A stretch of 64,000 bases of DNA, taken from Prochlorococcus sp. AG-459-M13. Lineage in GTDB: Bacteria > Cyanobacteriota > Cyanobacteriia > PCC-6307 > Cyanobiaceae. A model generated the notes under the pieces. That model searched no databases. It saw only the letters and a list, made by a program, of their open reading frames with translations, and had not been told where the DNA came from. Position 1 is the stretch's first letter. Every line of letters starts with the position of its first letter. The DNA is taken from NCBI GenBank assembly GCA_003212005.1, contig QCRE01000003.1, positions 1 through 64,000 on the forward strand, in the 5' to 3' direction. Below, piece after piece: positions 19,553-29,433 of this stretch. Both the position numbers and the translations under genes were made by a program.

Positions 19553-20935
19553 CTATTTGCCAATACAAAACTTAGAAAAAATATTATCTAGAAGTTCCTC
19601 TGTTAATTCTTGACCAGTTATTTTAGATAAGTTTTGAATACCATCTCTCAATTCAATTGATAACAAATCAAATGGTAATCTATCTTCAATTATTTGATCA
19701 GTATCATTTAAATTAGAGAGGCAAGCGCTCAAATTAGTTAGATGTCTTTCGTTTAAAAATATATTGATATTTTCTACTTGTTTTAATCCGCATTTTTTTA
19801 TGATTGTGTCGATTAATAATCTTTCACCATCATTATTTTTAATGCTCATAAGAATTGTGTTTTTTAACTCTTTTAGATCAATTTTTTGAGAATCAATTAA
19901 ATCTTTTTTATTTCCCAAAATAGTAATTAATTTCTTTTTGGGTATTTCTTTTATTATTTTTTTGTCTTCTTCAGTAAATCCTTCTTCAAGACTGTAAAGA
20001 TAAATTATAAAATCAGACTCTTTTATTTTTCCAAAACTTTTTTTAATTCCAATACTTTCAATTTGTTCATGAGTTTCTCTTATACCAGCTGTATCAATTA
20101 TTTTCATTGGAATGTCGTTAATACTTAAATTTACTTCAATAACATCTCTAGTTGTACCTGGAATATTAGTGACGATTGCCTTCTCTTTTTTTGCAAGCAA
20201 ATTTAGTAAAGAGCTTTTACCAACATTTGTTTTACCTATAAGCGCAATGGATATCCCATTATGAATATATGAATTTCTTTTTGCATTCTCTATTAATAAT
20301 TTTATTTTATCTTTTACTTTTTTGATGTTTTTTAGATATTTGGTGTAATCAAAATCTCTAAAGTCTTCTTCAAAATCAACTCTTGCTTCTATCTCGCAAA
20401 GTTCATTTATAAGGTCATTTTTTATATCATCAATTTTTTTCTTTATTTCTCCTTGAACTCCGCTAAAAGCTAACTCTGCTGATCGGATATTGCTTGCGTT
20501 AATTAATTGATTAATTGATTCGGCTTGTGTAAGATCTATTTTCCCGTTGAGAAAAGCTCTCTGACTGAATTCTCCTGGATTAGCAAGTCTAACTTTAGAA
20601 TTATTAGATAATAATATTTTAAGAACTTTATTTACTAAGATAATTCCTCCATGGCAATGTAATTCAACAACATCCTCTCCTGTAAAGCTATTTGGAGATT
20701 TCATTACTAAAATTAAAACTTCATCTATAAATTTGTTTTGTCTATTTTCCTGAATAAAACCATGAAAAACTCTATGTGATTCCCATGCATATTTAGATTT
20801 AGTTTTAACAATTTTTTTACAAGAATTTATTGAGTCTTTCCCAGACACTCTTATTATTGCAACTCCTCCTTTCCCTATACTTATAGCTGAAGCAATTGCT
20901 GCTATCGTATCTTCTGTAGTAACTATAGAATCCAT
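19553..20935 (-). CDS. mnmE: tRNA modification GTPase MnmE
   Basis: With MnmG, MnmE installs the carboxymethylaminomethyl group on U34 of certain tRNAs. The 460 residues include the N-terminal formyl-THF-binding domain ([24 protein letters not shown]), the helical domain, and an inserted G domain from about 215 with [30 protein letters not shown] and GNKKDL. The C-terminal tetrapeptide CIGK carries the catalytic cysteine of the FCxGK signature. The length and start fit the family. MnmG is not in the window. The gene is divergent from the DUF2062 gene. Confidence 0.96.
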   Translation of the reverse strand: MDSIVTTEDTIAAIASAISIGKGGVAIIRVSGKDSINSCKKIVKTKSKYAWESHRVFHGFIQENRQNKFIDEVLILVMKSPNSFTGEDVVELHCHGGIILVNKVLKILLSNNSKVRLANPGEFSQRAFLNGKIDLTQAESINQLINASNIRSAELAFSGVQGEIKKKIDDIKNDLINELCEIEARVDFEEDFRDFDYTKYLKNIKKVKDKIKLLIENAKRNSYIHNGISIALIGKTNVGKSSLLNLLAKKEKAIVTNIPGTTRDVIEVNLSINDIPMKIIDTAGIRETHEQIESIGIKKSFGKIKESDFIIYLYSLEEGFTEEDKKIIKEIPKKKLITILGNKKDLIDSQKIDLKELKNTILMSIKNNDGERLLIDTIIKKCGLKQVENINIFLNERHLTNLSACLSNLNDTDQIIEDRLPFDLLSIELRDGIQNLSKITGQELTEELLDNIFSKFCIGK

Positions 20936-21000
20936 CTCTCGCTTTGTTATAGATAATTAAGTAAGATTATCAAGAATTTAAATTTGTATTTTCTTTCTGA

Positions 21001-21444
21001 ATGAGATCTAAAAGAGATTTTTACTATAAAAAAATTCTATCATTATTTAGGCATCAGAATGGAAGTCCCTTTTTTAATGCTAAAGGTTTAGCTATAGGGG
21101 TGTTTAGTGGCTGCTTTCCTTTTTTTGGATTTCAGACTTTAATAGGGGTATTTTTTGCGAAACTAGCTAAGGGAAATATTGTTCTAGCTGCAATTGGTAC
21201 TTGGATCAGCAACCCCTTTACATACATTCCACTTTATTATTTTAACTATAAAGTTGGTTCGATTTTATTAAATTCTTCTTCTAATAACATTATTGAAAAA
21301 AGTTTGGTTATTGATGATTTATGGAAAAAAGGTAGAATTTTTTCACTAAAATTGCTGTTAGGTTCATCTTGTGTTGGGTTGTTGTTAGCTTTGATCTGCG
21401 GCAGTATTGTTTACTTAATTTACAAGATAAAAATTAAAAGATAG
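21001..21444 (+). CDS. DUF2062 membrane protein
   Basis: This 147-residue protein shows the DUF2062 core: AIGVFSGCFPFFGFQTLIG, then a hydrophobic segment, and IGTWISNPFTYIPLYYFNYKVG. Three membrane-spanning stretches are likely. The function is not established. It is a single-gene unit: it diverges from mnmE over 65 bp and converges on the RelA/SpoT gene with a 10-bp gap. Family membership is secure from the motif pair; nothing in the context suggests a pathway. Confidence 0.8.
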   Translation: MRSKRDFYYKKILSLFRHQNGSPFFNAKGLAIGVFSGCFPFFGFQTLIGVFFAKLAKGNIVLAAIGTWISNPFTYIPLYYFNYKVGSILLNSSSNNIIEKSLVIDDLWKKGRIFSLKLLLGSSCVGLLLALICGSIVYLIYKIKIKR

Positions 21445-21454
21445 TTTTGTCTGA

Positions 21455-23764
21455 TTAAATTTGTCCAACTCTGGCAATATCTAAAACATCTGCCATTGAT
21501 TTAATTTGGTCCATTGTTTTATGAAGTTGATTATAACTTTCTAGACCAACGCAAAGATTGATAATAGCTGGTTTGCCATAAGCTGTTTTAACATTGGCAT
21601 CGCTAACGTTTATACCTTTATCAGATAACCGCATTAGAATATCTTTAAGGACTCCAACCCTATCAATTACTTCTATTCGTAGTTGAATAGGAAACTTATT
21701 ATCTCCAGTTCTATTATTTTGATTCCATCCAACAGGTAATCTTCTTTCTATTGGGATTGGTATGACATTTTCACAATCTGCCCTATGAATGGTTATCCCA
21801 TGGTTACCAAGAGATACGGTTCCGACTATATCTTCTCCTGGAAGTGGGGTACAGCATTTGCCTATTCTGTAATCAAGACCTTCTATTCCCGAAATTGGTG
21901 ATTTAGCCGCCGCATGAGATTTCTTAGTTGATAAATTATTACTACTTTTAAGAGAATTTGCTATTTCAGAATCAGATTCATTTTTAATATCTTCAGTCTG
22001 TAATTTGATTTCTTCTCTGAGTCTGTTTAATACTTGATGTAAAGTTAAACCGCCAAAACCAAGCGATGCCAGTAGATCTTCCGTATTTTTTAAATTGCAT
22101 CGATTAGCAACTTTTTTCATGGCATCGCTAGAAAGTAATGTTTCAAAACCGTTTCTACCTACTTCTTTTTCAAGTAATTCTCTGCCTCTTTTAATCGTTT
22201 CATCCCTATGGCTTTTCTTATACCATTGGCGAATTCTATTTTTAGCAGTTGGCGTAACTACAAAGTTCAACCAATCCAAGCTTGGAGTGGCATTATTATT
22301 TGTCAAAATTTCTATGAAGTCCCCATTTTGTAGTGATGTAGATAATGGAGAAAGCTTTTCATTAATTCTTATTCCATTACAGTGATTTCCAACTTCAGAA
22401 TGAATTCTGTAGGCGAAATCTATTGCAGTAGATCCTTTTCTTAAACCAACAACATCTCCCTTAGGAGTGATTACAAATACTTCTTCATCAAATAAATCTT
22501 CTTTAATTGAAGCTAAATAATCATTATGATCTCCTTCATTACCTTCTTGTTGCCATTCGACTAACTGTCTTAGCCAATTAAATCTTTCGGCATTACTTTT
22601 AGCAGGAGAACCACCCTCTTTGTATTGCCAATGAGCGGCTATACCATATTCAGCAATTTGATGCATAGAAGTAGTTCTTATTTGCACTTCAATAGGTCGA
22701 TGTCTTCCAATTACTGAAGTGTGCAAAGATTGATATCCATTAGGTTTGGGTAATCCTATATAGTCTTTAAATCTACCTGGAATTGGTTTGAATGTATCAT
22801 GTACGACTGCTAGAGCTCTATAACAACTATCTGAATTGTCCATGATAATTCTTAAAGCAGCAACATCATAAATTTCGTGAAACTGTTTTTGTTGTCTTTC
22901 CATTTTGCTCCAAATGCCATAAAGATGTTTTGGTCTTCCAGTTATTTCAAAGTTTTTTAAACCCGCTGAGACTAAGTTTTCTTTCATAAGATTCAAAGTT
23001 ACTTTTAATCTTTTTTCCCTGTCACTTCTTTTAACAGCGATTTGATCTTTTAGATCTTGGTATTCTTTAGGCTCTAGGAATTTAAATGCTAAATCTTCTA
23101 ATTCCCATTTAAATCTATTTATTCCTAATCGATTAGCTAAAGGTGCATAAATCTCTCTTGTTTCTCTTGCTATTCTTTGTTTTCTTTCATCATTTAGCCA
23201 TTCAATAGTTCTCATATTATGTAGTCGATCTGCAAGTTTTACTAAAACAACTCTGATATCACTAGCCATAGCCAAAAACATTTTTCTAAGATTCTCAGCT
23301 TGTGCTTCAGTCCTGTTATTAAAGTGAATTCCTCCTAATTTTGTTACACCTTCTACAAGTATTTTTACTTCTAATCCAAAATTTGCTTCTATTGCCGATA
23401 AATCGATGCCTGTATCTTCAACAACATCATGTAAAAGACCTGCAGCAATAACAGAAGAACTAGCGCCTATCTCTTTGAGAAGATTTGCAACAGCAATTGG
23501 ATGAATAATATAAGGTTCACCACTTGCACGAAGTTGTCCTTCATGAGCTTTATAAGCAAGTTTAAATGCCTTTACAATAAGGTTTTGATTCTCATCGTTT
23601 ACGTTATTTGATTTTTCATAATTATTAATATCTTTAAAAAGCCAATCGGGTATTTTTATCTCATAATTCAAAGATTCACTTACATTTTTTTCATTTTCAG
23701 GCAAAATAGTCTTGGAAACTTTAATTTCTTTTTTTTCTTTTGAATTTGCAGCTGCCTCAGACAT
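21455..23764 (-). CDS. spoT: Bifunctional (p)ppGpp synthetase/hydrolase (RelA/SpoT)
   Basis: This 769-residue protein sets alarmone levels in the stringent response. The N-terminal HD hydrolase domain has HPIAVANLL, GLLHDVVEDT and RLHNMRTIEW, with the metal-binding His/Asp residues intact. The synthetase domain (about 240-400) has YDVAALRIIM and the GYQSLHTSV loop. TGS (VFVITPKGDVVGLRKGSTAIDFAY) and zinc-finger-like (GKCCTPLPGEDIVG) regions follow. A C-terminal ACT domain starts with IEVIDRVGVLKDIL. Both catalytic halves look active, so it is a Rel-type enzyme. It is divergent from the ABC protein gene over 55 bp. Confidence 0.96.
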   Translation of the reverse strand: MSEAAANSKEKKEIKVSKTILPENEKNVSESLNYEIKIPDWLFKDINNYEKSNNVNDENQNLIVKAFKLAYKAHEGQLRASGEPYIIHPIAVANLLKEIGASSSVIAAGLLHDVVEDTGIDLSAIEANFGLEVKILVEGVTKLGGIHFNNRTEAQAENLRKMFLAMASDIRVVLVKLADRLHNMRTIEWLNDERKQRIARETREIYAPLANRLGINRFKWELEDLAFKFLEPKEYQDLKDQIAVKRSDREKRLKVTLNLMKENLVSAGLKNFEITGRPKHLYGIWSKMERQQKQFHEIYDVAALRIIMDNSDSCYRALAVVHDTFKPIPGRFKDYIGLPKPNGYQSLHTSVIGRHRPIEVQIRTTSMHQIAEYGIAAHWQYKEGGSPAKSNAERFNWLRQLVEWQQEGNEGDHNDYLASIKEDLFDEEVFVITPKGDVVGLRKGSTAIDFAYRIHSEVGNHCNGIRINEKLSPLSTSLQNGDFIEILTNNNATPSLDWLNFVVTPTAKNRIRQWYKKSHRDETIKRGRELLEKEVGRNGFETLLSSDAMKKVANRCNLKNTEDLLASLGFGGLTLHQVLNRLREEIKLQTEDIKNESDSEIANSLKSSNNLSTKKSHAAAKSPISGIEGLDYRIGKCCTPLPGEDIVGTVSLGNHGITIHRADCENVIPIPIERRLPVGWNQNNRTGDNKFPIQLRIEVIDRVGVLKDILMRLSDKGINVSDANVKTAYGKPAIINLCVGLESYNQLHKTMDQIKSMADVLDIARVGQI

Positions 23765-23819
23765 TTTATATTACTTTAAATTTATTTTATTTAGGACTAG
23801 AAAAATTTGCTATAAAATC

Positions 23820-25415
23820 ATGGAAATAAAAAATAGCAAAATTCTTGAAGTCAAGAATCTAAATGTCAAATATGGTTCTAATCAGAAATCTACCATAAAA
23901 AATTTTAAATTAGATTTGTTTAAGGGAGATCACTTGGCCATAATAGGACCTTCTGGATGTGGAAAAACTACATTTGCAAAAACAATCATTAATATCCTTC
24001 CTATTGGTTCCGAAATTCAAGGTGATATTAAAATTGCTGGTAAAGATATAACTAAAATCGATAAAAAAGAAATTCAATTATTTAGGAGAAATAATTTTGG
24101 TTTTATTTATCAAGATTCTATAAAAAAACTAAATCCTTTAATGACGGTCGGAGATCATTTATATGAATTATTAAAAACACATTTTCATAACAAATCATCT
24201 TTAATTCTTAAAGATTTGGTAAAAGAAACTTTTCGAAGGGTAGGTATTGATTGCGATAGATTAGATTCATTCCCTCATGAATTCAGTGGAGGAATGAGAC
24301 AAAGAGTTTCAATTGCAATGGCTTTAGCTTTAAAACCGAAAATATTAATAGCAGATGAACCTACTACAAGTCTTGATACTAAGACTAGTTTTGAAGTAAT
24401 GAATGAGATTTTATTTTACTGTGAGCAATCTGAAACCACTTTAGTTTTGATAAGTCATGATATTAATCTCGCAGCAAAATGGTGTAAAAAAGTTTTGATA
24501 ATGGATCAAGGCTCAATTCAAGAACAAGGAAATATTAAAGAAGTTTTTAAATTCCCAAAATCAAAAGTTGGTAAAAAATTGGTAAATGCAGCAAAAAAAT
24601 CTTTGCATCCAACAAAAAAAATTATTTCTAAAAATGACATTATCCTTGAAGCGAATAACTTAAGACTTTGGTATAGATTAAATTCTTCAATTTTCCGTCC
24701 CAAATGGAATAAAGCTTTGAAAGAAGTTAGTTTTAAAGTATATCGAAATGAGACTCTTGGAATTGTTGGATCATCTGGGAGTGGTAAAAGTACTTTAGTT
24801 AGAGCTTTAGTAGGACTATTAAAAGTAAGAGGGGGCGAAATAAAACTATACGAGAGAAATTTGAGATTAAATGAAAAAAATTCTAATAATTTAAGAAACA
24901 TGCAAATAATTTTTCAAGATCCCTTTTCAAGTTTGAATCCAAAAATGAAAATTAAAAATATTTTGAAGGATATATTATTAATAAAAAAAATATCTAATAA
25001 TTATCAAATTAAAAATGAGATTAAATTAATTTTGAAAAATTTAAGTCTGCCTTCAGATGATGAATTCTTAAACTCTTATCCAAGCCAATTGTCTGGAGGC
25101 CAGTTACAGAGGATTTCAATTGCTAGATCGTTATTACTTAAACCAAAAATCCTTATTTGCGACGAAAGTGTAAGCATGCTAGATGCATATGTAAAAATTG
25201 AGATACTTGATTTACTTAGAAAGATACAAGAAAAAATGGATCTAACAATTATTTTTATTACTCACGATTTAGGCATTGCTAAAAGATTTTGTAACAGATT
25301 ATTAGTTATGCATTGTGGGCAAATTATTGAAGATGGTCAGTCTTCATTAATTTTTTCTAGACCCAAGAATAATATTACAAAAGCTTTAGTAAAAAGCTCC
25401 TTAAATCTTAATTAA
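23820..25415 (+). CDS. ABC transporter ATPase with two nucleotide-binding domains
   Basis: Starting at ATG 23820 gives 531 residues; the frame is open from 23712, but that part is antisense to the start of the RelA/SpoT gene and has no ABC character. Domain 1 has Walker A GPSGCGKTT at 43-51, signature FSGGMRQR and Walker B ILIADEPTTSLD. Domain 2 (from about 275) has GSSGSGKST, LSGGQLQR and LICDESVSMLD. This tandem Dpp/Opp-like layout normally powers peptide or metal-complex import, but no permease or binding-protein gene is nearby. The substrate and partners are therefore unknown. The 3' end overlaps convergent rluD by 8 bp. Confidence 0.88.
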   Translation: MEIKNSKILEVKNLNVKYGSNQKSTIKNFKLDLFKGDHLAIIGPSGCGKTTFAKTIINILPIGSEIQGDIKIAGKDITKIDKKEIQLFRRNNFGFIYQDSIKKLNPLMTVGDHLYELLKTHFHNKSSLILKDLVKETFRRVGIDCDRLDSFPHEFSGGMRQRVSIAMALALKPKILIADEPTTSLDTKTSFEVMNEILFYCEQSETTLVLISHDINLAAKWCKKVLIMDQGSIQEQGNIKEVFKFPKSKVGKKLVNAAKKSLHPTKKIISKNDIILEANNLRLWYRLNSSIFRPKWNKALKEVSFKVYRNETLGIVGSSGSGKSTLVRALVGLLKVRGGEIKLYERNLRLNEKNSNNLRNMQIIFQDPFSSLNPKMKIKNILKDILLIKKISNNYQIKNEIKLILKNLSLPSDDEFLNSYPSQLSGGQLQRISIARSLLLKPKILICDESVSMLDAYVKIEILDLLRKIQEKMDLTIIFITHDLGIAKRFCNRLLVMHCGQIIEDGQSSLIFSRPKNNITKALVKSSLNLN

Positions 25416-26370
25416 TTTTTTTTAAAACCTTCAATAATTTTAGAAAATCTTTTGGTAAATCTGCTTCAAATTTCATTTTCTCACCATTAATTGGATGAAA
25501 AAGTTCTAGCTTTATTGCATGTAAAGCCTGACCATCCAATTTGCAAGGAACCTTTTTACATCTCCCATATAAAGGATCACCGAGAATAGGATGATTTATG
25601 TGTGCACAATGTACTCTTATTTGATGAGTTCTGCCAGTATCTAATTTGAAACTCATTAATGAGTAATTACCAAATCTTTCTAATAATTTCCAGTAAGTGC
25701 AAGCATATCTCCCAGAATTTTTATCAACTACTGCATATTTTAATCTATTTAATTTATCTCTTCCTATATGGCCAATAATTTTACCTTCTGAAGTATTTGG
25801 CGCTCCATGAATTACAGCTAAATAGTTTCTTGAAGCGATTTTTTCTCTCATTTGAATTTGAAGATTGACAAGTGACTCCTGGGTTTTTGCTACAACCATG
25901 CAGCCAGAGGTGTCTTTATCTAATCTATGAACTATTCCAGGTCTTAATTTGCCGTTTATTCCGGGTAGATCTTTACAGTGAAAGAGTAGCCCATTTACTA
26001 AGGTGCCTGATTTATGTCCAGGTGCGGGATGGACTATTAATCCGGCTTGTTTGTTAATTACAATAATGTGTTCATCTTCAAAAAGAATATTTAAGTTAAT
26101 CTTTTCAGGTTTCAAATAGATGAGAGGTTCTGGTGGAGGCATCCAAATTTGGATATTATCTCCTGTTTTCAGTGGAGTTTTGGCCTTTGCAGTTTTGTAG
26201 TTAACGAGAACTAAACCTGCATTTATAAAATTTTGTATTCTTGCTCTACTTTGTTCTGGCTTTTTGCTAACAAGCCATCTATCGAGGCGCATGGGAAGTG
26301 GTAGCTCATAAGTAATTTCAATAAGTTCACCTTCACCTGCTCCGAAAGAATTTTCATTTCTTGATTTCAT
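25408..26370 (-). CDS. rluD: Large-subunit rRNA pseudouridine synthase, RluD type
   Basis: The 320 residues combine an N-terminal S4 RNA-binding domain (MRLDRWLVSKKPEQSRARIQ) with the RluA-family catalytic domain. The catalytic aspartate is in GIVHRLDKDTSGCMVVAK near residue 145, and the downstream GRTHQIRVHCAHINHPILGD block completes the active site. RluD modifies helix 69 of 23S rRNA; RluC or other RluA-family targets cannot be excluded without comparison. It overlaps the upstream RbgA-type GTPase gene by 4 bp. This pairing of two ribosome-assembly genes is common. Confidence 0.92.
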   Translation of the reverse strand: MKSRNENSFGAGEGELIEITYELPLPMRLDRWLVSKKPEQSRARIQNFINAGLVLVNYKTAKAKTPLKTGDNIQIWMPPPEPLIYLKPEKINLNILFEDEHIIVINKQAGLIVHPAPGHKSGTLVNGLLFHCKDLPGINGKLRPGIVHRLDKDTSGCMVVAKTQESLVNLQIQMREKIASRNYLAVIHGAPNTSEGKIIGHIGRDKLNRLKYAVVDKNSGRYACTYWKLLERFGNYSLMSFKLDTGRTHQIRVHCAHINHPILGDPLYGRCKKVPCKLDGQALHAIKLELFHPINGEKMKFEADLPKDFLKLLKVLKKIN

Positions 26371-27233
26371 ATCGGCACTTCCAATGCTATTTTCCCAAGT
26401 AGTTGATTACGGTAATCTTCTAATAATTTATGAGCCATTCTTTTTCTGTCACCTGAAGTATGTTTTAAAGCTACAAGATCGATCCATTCATGAGGTCTAT
26501 TAAAATTGTTTAATAAATTAACTCCATATCTATCAGATATTTTTTCTAGTGAAATGTTTGCATTTGTATTCTCTTTTAATTTAAAAATTATTTTTATAAA
26601 TTCAATAGCGACACTTTCTATGTCATAAGCAGCTTCTCCTATATCATCGCAAAGTGCAAGATTTAGAGCGGAATTTTGATCCTCTAAATTTGGGGGTATA
26701 ACCCCTGGAGCATCAAGTAAATCTATTCCATTATCTAATCTTATCCATCTTAGATTACGCGTTACTCCTGCTTTCTTAGCGCTTTCTACAACTTTTTTGC
26801 TAGCGATTCTATTTATTAATGCAGATTTGCCTACATTAGGAAATCCGAGGGTAAGAGCTCTAATAGGTCTTATCTTCATTCCTCTGGATAATCTCCTCTT
26901 GTCAATTGATAATCGGGATTCCTTAGCAGACTTGCAAATTTCTTTTATCCCCTTACCTTTTTTTGCATCACACCAAAGAGGATACATATTATTTTTTTTA
27001 AACCATTTGTTCCAATTTGAAATTGTTTCAGTCGCTATCATATCTGCACGATTTATAACAAGGATATGCTTTTTGTTTGTGATCCATTTATTGAGGTGAG
27101 GATGACCTGTTGATAAAGGAATTCTTGCATCTCTAACTTCTATAATTAAATCTACTCTATTTATTACTTCGGATAATTTTTTTTCGGCTTTAGCAATATG
27201 GCCAGGGTACCATTGAATTTTAGGTATTTCCAC
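26367..27233 (-). CDS. ylqF: Ribosome biogenesis GTPase YlqF/RbgA
   Basis: This is a circularly permuted GTPase of 288 residues. The G4 motif comes first (INRADMI, near 60), followed by G1 (GFPNVGKSALINR, near 130) and G3 (LLDAPGVIPP). The N terminus IQWYPGHIAKAEKKL matches the RbgA family, which acts in late 50S assembly. The C-terminal helical domain ends with HKLLEDYRNQLLGK. Co-transcription with rluD (4-bp overlap) agrees with a ribosome role. Upstream lies a 225-bp spacer shared with divergent pgk. Confidence 0.94.
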   Translation of the reverse strand: MEIPKIQWYPGHIAKAEKKLSEVINRVDLIIEVRDARIPLSTGHPHLNKWITNKKHILVINRADMIATETISNWNKWFKKNNMYPLWCDAKKGKGIKEICKSAKESRLSIDKRRLSRGMKIRPIRALTLGFPNVGKSALINRIASKKVVESAKKAGVTRNLRWIRLDNGIDLLDAPGVIPPNLEDQNSALNLALCDDIGEAAYDIESVAIEFIKIIFKLKENTNANISLEKISDRYGVNLLNNFNRPHEWIDLVALKHTSGDRKRMAHKLLEDYRNQLLGKIALEVPI

Positions 27234-27383
27234 TTGATTAAATCCAAAAAATTTTATTTATGTACCTTTTGAATATTATTAATTAAAAAAGTAATTACAT
27301 TTAATTTTAATGTAAAAATTAAAATATTTTTTATTTAATAAATTTAATTTTCGATACTAATTCTTAAAATTTATTAAGGCATA

Positions 27384-27396
27384 AGTAACAGTTACT
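27384..27396. promoter_or_regulatory. Short perfect inverted repeat upstream of pgk
   Basis: AGTAAC, one A, then GTTACT form a 13-bp palindrome 63 bp before the pgk start, in the spacer between ylqF and pgk. It could be an operator for a dimeric regulator. The spacing (GTA-N5-TAC) does not match the NtcA site GTA-N8-TAC. No regulator can be named. Confidence 0.3.
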
Positions 27397-27458
27397 ACTT
27401 TTTAACCCAATAAGCTGAAATAAACGTTAGGGTTTCTTGGTAAAAACAGGATTTTTTA

Positions 27459-28667
27459 ATGTCGAAGTTGTCTCTTTCCAGTCTTGATAAGTCTAAATTA
27501 GAAGGAAAAAAAGTTCTTGTTAGGGTTGATTTTAATGTGCCATTAAATGAAAGTGGCAAGATTACAGATGATACAAGAATTAGAGCAGCAATTCCAACTA
27601 TAAATTATCTGATAAATAATTCAGCTAAAGTTATATTGGCTGCACATTTTGGAAGACCCAAAGGTAAAGTAAATGAAAAAATGAGATTAACTCCTGTTGC
27701 CGAAAGATTAAGTGATATTTTGAAAAAGAAAGTAAATCTAACAGAAAGCTGTATTGGTGAAGAAGCTCTAGGTAAATCTAATAATTTAAATAATGGCGAT
27801 GTTTTATTACTAGAAAATGTTCGTTTTTTTGAGGAAGAAGAAAAAAATGATTTAGATTTTGCCAAAAATTTAGCTGCTCATGCAGATATGTATGTTAACG
27901 ATGCATTTGGAGCTGCACATAGAGCTCATGCTTCAACTCAAGGAGTTACAAAATTTTTAGAGCCTTCAGTAGCAGGATTTTTGTTAGAAAAAGAGTTGAA
28001 ATATTTACAAGGTGCAATAGATGCCCCAAACCGTCCTCTTGCAGCAATAGTGGGCGGCTCTAAAGTAAGTAGCAAAATTGGAGTTTTAGATTCTCTTCTA
28101 GATAAATGTGACAAAATTATTATTGGGGGAGGTATGATTTTTACTTTTTATAAAGCAAGAGGATTAGACGTTGGAAATAGTCTTGTTGAGGAAGATAAAC
28201 TCGAGCTAGCCAGAAATCTAGAAGCCAAAGCTAAAATTAAAGGAGTGGAGCTGCTTTTACCATCTGATGTGGTACTTGCAAGTGAGTTTTCTCCTGATGC
28301 GGAAAGTAAAGTCTCTCAAATAGATTCAATAAGTGGCAATTGGATGGGATTAGATATTGGGCCACAATCAATCAAATTGTTCCAAAATACGCTCTCTGAA
28401 TGCAAAACAATTATTTGGAATGGCCCAATGGGTGTTTTCGAATTTGATAAATTTGCTGAAGGCACAAATGCAATAGCAACAACACTTGCAGATTTAAGTT
28501 CTTTCTCGGAGGTTTGTACCATAATTGGGGGAGGTGATTCTGTAGCAGCAGTGGAAAAAGCTGGGTTAGCTGAAAAGATGTCGCATATATCAACTGGTGG
28601 AGGTGCTAGTTTAGAACTTTTAGAAGGCAAAACCTTACCTGGGGTAGCTGCTTTAAAGAACTCTTAA
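27459..28667 (+). CDS. pgk: Phosphoglycerate kinase
   Basis: Pgk phosphorylates 3-phosphoglycerate in the Calvin cycle and runs in the opposite direction in glycolysis. The 402-residue protein has the N-terminal [20 protein letters not shown] signature, the substrate arginines in AHFGRPKG and [10 protein letters not shown], the [14 protein letters not shown] motif, and the ATP-binding C-terminal [13 protein letters not shown] and [13 protein letters not shown]. It is an ordinary full-length enzyme. It is transcribed alone; the preceding 225 bp are very A+T-rich and contain a short palindrome at 27384-27396. Confidence 0.98.
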   Translation: MSKLSLSSLDKSKLEGKKVLVRVDFNVPLNESGKITDDTRIRAAIPTINYLINNSAKVILAAHFGRPKGKVNEKMRLTPVAERLSDILKKKVNLTESCIGEEALGKSNNLNNGDVLLLENVRFFEEEEKNDLDFAKNLAAHADMYVNDAFGAAHRAHASTQGVTKFLEPSVAGFLLEKELKYLQGAIDAPNRPLAAIVGGSKVSSKIGVLDSLLDKCDKIIIGGGMIFTFYKARGLDVGNSLVEEDKLELARNLEAKAKIKGVELLLPSDVVLASEFSPDAESKVSQIDSISGNWMGLDIGPQSIKLFQNTLSECKTIIWNGPMGVFEFDKFAEGTNAIATTLADLSSFSEVCTIIGGGDSVAAVEKAGLAEKMSHISTGGGASLELLEGKTLPGVAALKNS

Positions 28668-29399
28668 TTACAATTTTTCAACAATTTCAACGCTTTTTGT
28701 AAAAGAAATCATCCCTTTAGGATGGAAGATTATACCTGACCAAATTTGCGTTCCTGGTTTGGATGATGCTCTAGTTGTTTTGAAAATACCTCCAGAGACT
28801 AAAGGTTTAATATCAATTTCTTGTTTTAGATAAGATTCATCCTGATGCGATAAAATTCCTCCAGCTATAATAACCTCACCAAGAGGTTCATTCAGAATAA
28901 TATCAATATCATATTTAGTACCAGTAAGAACTTTATCTGGGATTCTAAAGAGTACATCAATTTTATTTTGATCATTTCTTATAGTTGAAAATAAATTTTT
29001 TATACTCCCATTATTTATTTTGTCATTATGGGTAGAAAAAAAATACTTAAAATTTGATTCAAGGAAGTATATTTCACCATTCACTATTTTTTTCCCATTC
29101 ACTACAATATCGAATATTTTTTCATTTGATTTTTTTTCGCTTAATTGATTAATTTGCCATTTTGAATTGGGAAAATCTTTGATTAATTCAGTAAATTTTT
29201 CTTGAATTTTTACGTTTTCTTCATCTTTGAAATTGCTTTTTATCAATTGTAAGTTTCTAGTATTAAATGCATGTTCAAGATCTTTTCCTATATCAACTTT
29301 TGTGTTTTGGGTGATTGCTAATTTTGGGAAAATGAGATAAATAACTATATAGATAAAGAATCCTATTCTTGGGAACAAACTTAAATTCAGCATTTTCAT
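28668..29399 (-). CDS. Exported protein of unknown function
   Basis: I do not recognise this 243-residue protein. It starts with a signal-peptide-like segment (residues about 8-30, IGFFIYIVIYLIFPKLAIT). After that come an N-terminal helical region and a beta-rich C-terminal half, including DVLFRIPDKVLTGTKYDIDIIL, GEVIIAGGILSHQDES and GTQIWSGIIFHPKG. No cysteine follows the leader in a lipobox position. It is probably secreted into the periplasm or thylakoid lumen. Its stop abuts the pgk stop with no gap, and it is divergent from murG over 34 bp. Marine picocyanobacteria seem to carry similar proteins, but I cannot assign a role. Confidence 0.7.
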   Translation of the reverse strand: MKMLNLSLFPRIGFFIYIVIYLIFPKLAITQNTKVDIGKDLEHAFNTRNLQLIKSNFKDEENVKIQEKFTELIKDFPNSKWQINQLSEKKSNEKIFDIVVNGKKIVNGEIYFLESNFKYFFSTHNDKINNGSIKNLFSTIRNDQNKIDVLFRIPDKVLTGTKYDIDIILNEPLGEVIIAGGILSHQDESYLKQEIDIKPLVSGGIFKTTRASSKPGTQIWSGIIFHPKGMISFTKSVEIVEKL

Positions 29400-29433
29400 A
29401 ACTTTCTAATTTATTTTACATATTTAATTTTTA

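Noticed and set aside
23712-23819. Extended N terminus of the ABC protein
   Set aside because: The extra 36 residues are antisense to the first codons of the RelA/SpoT gene and end in non-ABC sequence; ATG 23820 directly precedes the first strand.
27384-27396. NtcA-binding site
   Set aside because: The two half-sites are 5 and not 8 bases apart, so the consensus is not met.
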